From NCBI GenBank assembly GCA_025617745.1, contig CM046869.1, positions 3,620,244-3,684,243 of the forward strand: a stretch of 64,000 nucleotides of DNA. Reading direction: 5' to 3'. This stretch comes from Heliocidaris erythrogramma (taxonomy: Eukaryota; Echinodermata; Echinoidea; Camarodonta; Echinometridae). The translations under genes and the position numbers were made by a program. Below, piece after piece: positions 60,081-64,000 of this stretch (the stretch's first letter is position 1; each line of letters starts with the position of its first letter). The notes under the pieces were generated by a model. The model had not been told where the DNA came from. It worked only from the letters and a program-made list of their open reading frames with translations, and searched no databases.

Positions 60081-60202
60081 AAGTAAACCCACCTGTTACT
60101 AGCTGCAAGGTAGATTCTCTTCTTTGATACCACCGCGTAGAGCTGAAAGTCACCTGCACACAACCATTAAATGTCTCGCCAATCTGTGCCACAAACAGGT
60201 AA
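60081..60202 (-). CDS. Possible internal exon, unidentified
   Basis: On the minus strand a pyrimidine-rich TTTTTACCTGTTTGTGGCACAG resembles a splice acceptor. About 90 bases later AACAG|GTGGGT resembles a donor. Only one frame between them is open; it reads IGETFNGC and then VQVTFSSTRWYQ. I do not recognise a domain. It lies about 200-300 bases downstream of the promoter-like patch on the same strand, which is the main reason to list it. It may be chance. Confidence 0.15.
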
Positions 60203-60379
60203 AAACAATCAGTGAAATGTCTCAATTCATGGGGAAGAGTTAGCCCATCTACGAAAAATTGCTTGTGATTTTATATTTCAGTAGAGCACGGTTCGTAGAG
60301 AGATGTTAAACTGGTAAGCTCTTAAAATCAAATTGAATAAGTTCGGTAATCGAAAGAGCTGGAAGGTCGCAGTCATATC

Positions 60380-60660
60380 CATGCAGGTGTACGCTTGCCT
60401 TGCAAGTAGAGCGGCAAACCGCCAGAAGTTTTCTTCGGCATTCCCCCAGAGGACTTAATTTATAACGAGGAGACGACGATAGAGAGACGAGAACTGACAG
60501 GAAGTCGACCGCTCGGCGATTTGCAATTGGATACAAAGTAGCTACAAGTATGAGTGATGCGAAGCCTGTTTTCAATCATTCTCCCAAGTGGAAATGTTCT
60601 TTCAGACGTTTACGCTGCGCGGAGTTGTGACGTCATGTTTTTTGCATGCGAAACCCCGCC
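60380..60660 (-). promoter_or_regulatory. CpG-rich promoter-like region
   Basis: This patch is far richer in CG dinucleotides than the surrounding AT-rich DNA. It holds a perfect CRE, TGACGTCA, near 60628; a GC box, CCCCGCCC, near 60655; and on the minus strand TATAAAT near 60460 with a GC-rich leader after it. The order CRE then TATA fits minus-strand transcription. No convincing start codon frame follows directly, so the leader would have to be noncoding and spliced. CpG clusters can also come from unmethylated repeats. Confidence 0.35.
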
Positions 60661-60879
60661 CAAACGATTCATCGTGTCGTATTTTGCAGAGCTTGATGAG
60701 TTGATGAATTAGTGTCTTCAGGATTGTTGTAATGTGTTTCTGGTAAATACGTACACACGTGGGTAGAGAGCTTAGAACAAAAGCTGCCTGCTGGCAATGC
60801 CTCTTCTTTAACTTCGAAAACAATGGTTTATCCAGCATAGGTCCCGATCCTGGTGTTCCCCCTTCCGGCCCATGGAAAA

Positions 60880-61137
60880 ATCTACAATAGCAAGCAATAA
60901 TAATAATAATAATAATATATGAATATATATAACGCCTTTTCCATAGGATAGAAGGCGCTTGTCAATTAGTCTATTTAACAGAGTTGTACAGGTAAGTCTT
61001 TGTTTTTGTTTCAGGTGTTTTTTAAAGATTTCTAGTGAAGCACTGTTTCTTAGAAATGATTGGAAATTATTAAAGAGACGTGGGGCTAGGGACTGAAAGG
61101 ATTTAAAGCCAGCTTGTTTAAGAGATTTGGGAATCAA
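60880..61137 (-). pseudogene. Truncated LINE 3' end (CR1-like)
   Basis: The minus-strand frame contains LAPRLFNNFQSFLRNSASLE followed by a Lys-rich IFKKHLKQ segment. This matches the LWN.LP..LR.S.SL..FK..LK pattern that closes many CR1-like ORF2 proteins. Past the coding end come an AGCGCCTT-type hairpin (AAGGCGCTT... reading on plus) and a tail of TAATAATAATAA, a typical microsatellite 3' end for this group. The SINE at 13028-13377 has a similar GCGCTTTATAAA-style tail, suggesting it borrowed such a LINE 3' end. Confidence 0.5.
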
Positions 61138-61273
61138 AGAAAAAAATGTTAAGACTGTTTAGACATTATTACCTATCCAACTATACGCCAACTATGGGCC
61201 TGGCGAAATAATTTCTACTTGCATAATTTCCTCATTACCAAAGTTTTAAGACTTAAGTCACTCTTTTTATTAT

Positions 61274-61827
61274 ACAGGGTGGCCCAAAAAGAATGCAACA
61301 TATGAGATCTGCAATCTCAACGACATCTTTTATACAATATCATTATTTTTTATTTCATTGGGTAGAAAATTTCTTTCCAAGTAAAATGACACCGAGATCT
61401 TCAGTTTTGGGTAAACATTTTAATTTTATGGCTATTTCTGTTAGACAATGTCATTTCCAAAATTTGATACTTTTGAAATAAAGTTGAGCATCAAGGTTTT
61501 CGTACAATCTCCGTGTCGTTTATGTTGTCTTCGTTTTCAAAGTGAGAGCAGTGGTGGTTTGTCAACAAAACTGACTGCGTAGGAAGCCGCCATACATAAA
61601 TTTCCCGCTGCTTCAAGCAAGACTACGGTTGCAAAAGTAGCGAATTTTGAAAATGACATCACCAAAGAAAATTGTAGAATCAAAACGCCTTAACCAAAAT
61701 TGATAATCTTCGTGTCATTTTACTCGGATAACATTTTCTATCCAATAAAATAAAAGCTAATGAAATTCTGTCAGTGATGTTGAAATTACAGATCTCAGGG
61801 TTTTGCTTTATTTCTGAGCCACCCTGT
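61274..61827. mobile_element. Mariner-like MITE with about 145-bp inverted ends
   Basis: The element is bounded by ACAGGGTGGC...GCCACCCTGT with TA on each side. The two arms are complementary with divergence over roughly 145 bases, sharing GAGATCTG, ATTGGGTAGAAAAT and GTAAAATGACAC blocks. No open frame fills the middle. The ACAGGGTG ends are typical of mariner-related elements in animals. Confidence 0.7.
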
Positions 61828-62074
61828 ATAAGTGAATTTGAACCAATCAGTGATTCGATGATTCAATTCAATTCAATTCAAAGTTTATTTCCACTCAAAC
61901 ATACATACAATAGAGAACAATGATATATTTGAGGCATAAAAAATAATCGACAATTCACAATATATAAAAAAACATATAAAAATGGACATGAGTGAGGGGT
62001 GAATTAAAGATGATAGACATCTTAGTACTTTCAGCCCTTGTACAAAGCAATAATAACACAAACAACCAAGATGG

Positions 62075-62245
62075 CCGGAGAGAGACAGAGAGAGAGAAGT
62101 TGAGAAGGAGAAAGGGGGAAAGAGAGGGAGAATGTAAGAAAGAGAGAGAGAGAGAGAGAAGTTGAGAAGGAGAAAGGGGGAAAGAGAGGGAGAATGTAAG
62201 AGAGAGAGAGGGGGAGATAGAGAGGGAGAGAAAAGAAAGGAGTCA
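62075..62245. repeat. GA-rich block with an internal tandem duplication
   Basis: AGTTGAGAAGGAGAAAGGGG followed by GAAAGAGAGGGAGAATGTAA occurs twice, about 62 bases apart, each copy next to a GA array. The duplication probably arose by slippage or unequal exchange. Confidence 0.85.
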
Positions 62246-62370
62246 GAAGCAGAAGAAAGACGAACACAGAGAAATGGATAGACTGTTAGACAGATAGTAG
62301 AAAAGAGGGTTCGTAAATGCAACTGTCCCTTTTCATCACAATGCCTTGTAAATAAAAACTGACTATTTTA

Positions 62371-62632
62371 CCTAATCGAATAAATTCAAACAAAATGGGG
62401 GGGGGGGTCAAATCTAGTGTATTTGATTTATGTCTTACAATAGCGTTAACAAATAAATAAAATACTCATATGTTATAAGTACATAGTCCTCACTCTGATC
62501 TTACCTAATCCAATAAATTCAAACAAAATGGGGGGGGGGGGTCAAATCTAGTGTATTTGATTTATGTCTTAGAATAGCGTTAACAAATAAATAAAATACT
62601 CATCTGTTATAATAAATAGTCCTAAATCTAAT
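62371..62632 (+). repeat. Tandem duplication, period 133 bp, each with a poly(G) run
   Basis: CCTAATCGAATAAATTCAAA at 62371 and CCTAATCCAATAAATTCAAA at 62504 begin two nearly identical units. Each contains CAAAATGG, then about 10 G, then TCAAATCTAGTGTATTTG and AATAGCGTTAACAAATAAAT. Few mismatches separate them, so the duplication is recent. Confidence 0.9.
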
Positions 62633-63790
62633 CCAAATTACGTCAGTAATCCAGTGACGTCTCATTCATTTGCACTAACTTTTAATGTTATATTTTGAAA
62701 AATAAGAAGTCAATGATACATGAATGAATAAGGCAATTTCTTCACTCATTTCATTTAATAAACACGGGAGGTCATTTGACAATGTTTAATCAACTAGGCT
62801 ATATAGAAACAGAATGCAGAGTTATCAGAATAATTCAACTTATGTATAAGATGAACTAAAGAATGATAAATTATCTTTAATTCAAAATAATTGTAGACGC
62901 CTACAAATGACATAATCGTGTTTTCATTATCGAATACACTGCCAGATTCCACTACATTTTGGTTTTCATCATTTTGAAATAATATCTAAATGGTAATTTT
63001 GCGCCACTGCAAATAATATGCAATGCCATACTTATTATCATCATGCTTTAATACTGACATAATTGCAATCATGTTCGTAATATAAACATGATTACATATT
63101 ATTTACATACGAATAAAAGCATCATGGTCAAATACCTTCTATCATTACACCCGGCGTCTTGCTCGTATATTTTTATTTGTATGTAGCTTCAAATACCACA
63201 CTTATACACTCCTGATATGTTTACCGAACGTGTTGAATCCTCCAAATTTCCATCTTACGTGACGATACTGAGGAAAACATTACCTAACACCGCCATTATC
63301 TAGAACGATGCCGTTCCCATGGTTTGCTTAGAGTGGAAAAGATGATTACATTCGTGAGGTTGACACTATTTCGTTCGTTGCAAAGAAATAATGGCCCTGA
63401 AAGGTTTAGTCAACTTCAAAATTCATGTGTATACAGACATTTAGTCGGAGATTCATGGAAGAGGGATGCGTTTTTAGCTGATGTGTCGCTCACCACTGCT
63501 GAGTTAGATTAGAGAGTATCCACAATTCATAAAGTCAAGGGGCAATGGGTGGGGGGGGGGGGAGTTATTGGTGAAATACTTTTTATAAAACTTACCTTAA
63601 ACGTCAAAAGGGTATACAGGTGTATAATTTTAAATAGAGGGCCTTTGATAATATGCCGCTTGGTTATGTTAAAAAAAACGATGTTTTCCAAAATATATTT
63701 GCCTTGTTTTCGCTTCAAACAAGTTTTAATTTTTCTTGTTAAATAGTTTTCATTTAATACTTAAAATCTCCTCTTTTGTCTGACAATTAA
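62633..63790. other. AT-rich; poly(G) at 63551-63562
   Basis: No recognised gene. GC rises only at the end. Confidence 0.45.
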
Positions 63791-64000
63791 GAGTTTACAC
63801 CCCAGTGCGTGTGGTCTGCGATGAATTTCGCGGAAAATCATTGCGTCTCACGCACGGATCTGCACGTTTTTTCGAAGCACGTAGGAGCACGCCAGACACT
63901 CAAGAAGGCTGTTGGACATATCCAGCAATCTCTGCGTGTGGCTAACGCCCAGACATTGTACTTCCTGCACAGGTTTCTTGCGAATATCGCACGGGCTTCT
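63791..64000 (+). other. GC-rich terminal segment, possible exon or dispersed repeat, cut by window end
   Basis: Base composition jumps from about one-third to about one-half GC at about 63791 and stays high to the window end. On the plus strand one frame is open from the stop at 63788-63790 to the edge, with an ATG at 63821 giving 60 residues starting MNFAENHC. Two minus-strand frames are also open for more than 50 codons, as expected from GC-rich DNA in general. I recognise no domain. CG-rich repeats of this style are common in such genomes, so a mobile element is at least as likely as a gene. Confidence 0.3.

Noticed and set aside
60306..60575. 89-codon minus frame with a signal-like start and several cysteines
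   Set aside because: It begins at TTG with an in-frame stop just before it and no ATG. It is better explained as leader DNA in a CpG-rich patch.
1..64000. CRISPR array or prokaryotic operon
   Set aside because: No spacer-repeat array, no ribosome-binding-site pattern and no clustered genes. Repeat types are those of an animal genome.

Overview
The window looks like non-coding, repeat-rich nuclear DNA from a marine invertebrate animal. An echinoderm, perhaps a sea urchin, is my best guess. The grounds are low overall GC, almost no long open reading frames, tRNA-derived SINEs, LINE 3' ends, dozens of short inverted-repeat DNA transposons, long GA/CT, GAT and TA/TG microsatellites, and many poly(G)/poly(C) runs. 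No bacterial-style operon, prophage, CRISPR array or rRNA gene is visible. The species call is an inference from repeat style and is not proven here.

Only two genes are well supported. One is a small secreted-peptide precursor exon on the minus strand at 32779-33261. It encodes 160 residues with a signal peptide, a charged propeptide, dibasic cleavage sites and one short peptide with a C-x5-C loop. A splice-acceptor-like site and a TATA-like box lie upstream, and AATAAA lies just past the stop. The other is a tRNA-Arg(UCU) on the minus strand at 50418-50488. A CpG-rich, promoter-like patch at about 60380-60660 (TATAAAT, TGACGTCA, CCCCGCCC on or across the minus strand) may mark the 5' end of a further minus-strand gene. 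A splice-bounded open segment at about 60081-60202 could be one of its exons; both calls are tentative. The last 210 bases become GC-rich and openly readable but are cut by the window edge.

The rest is mobile-element debris. 1-9 kb: hairpins, a 200-bp palindromic element (5600-5801, second copy at 47215-47363), a diverged 185-bp tandem duplication (6945-7310) and a 220-bp GAT satellite. 9-15 kb: a degenerate-repeat element, a LINE tail (10787-11572), three inverted-repeat elements, two SINEs in opposite orientation, and a 157-bp tandem array dense in AGGTCA half-sites. 16-22 kb: diverged repeats, a double-hairpin element, and a long palindromic element split by an hAT-like element. 23-31 kb: one copy of a dispersed repeat (second copy at 43448-43765), a TTAA-flanked piggyBac-like element, an hAT-like element with an exact 8-bp target duplication that itself carries a SINE, three copies of one 140-bp inverted-repeat element, and a 53-bp inverted repeat beside a hammerhead-like core.

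33-64 kb: the peptide gene, a decayed gag-like fragment, a nested pair of inverted-repeat elements (35184-35481), SINE copies at 37659 and 53068, a second hAT-like copy with an exact 8-bp duplication (47826-47942), and three mariner/Tc1-style elements with TA flanks (50896-51920 with a broken transposase, 56498-57510, 61274-61827). The nested insertions give a readable relative order of transposition. Coordinates of repeat edges are approximate unless a target duplication fixes them.
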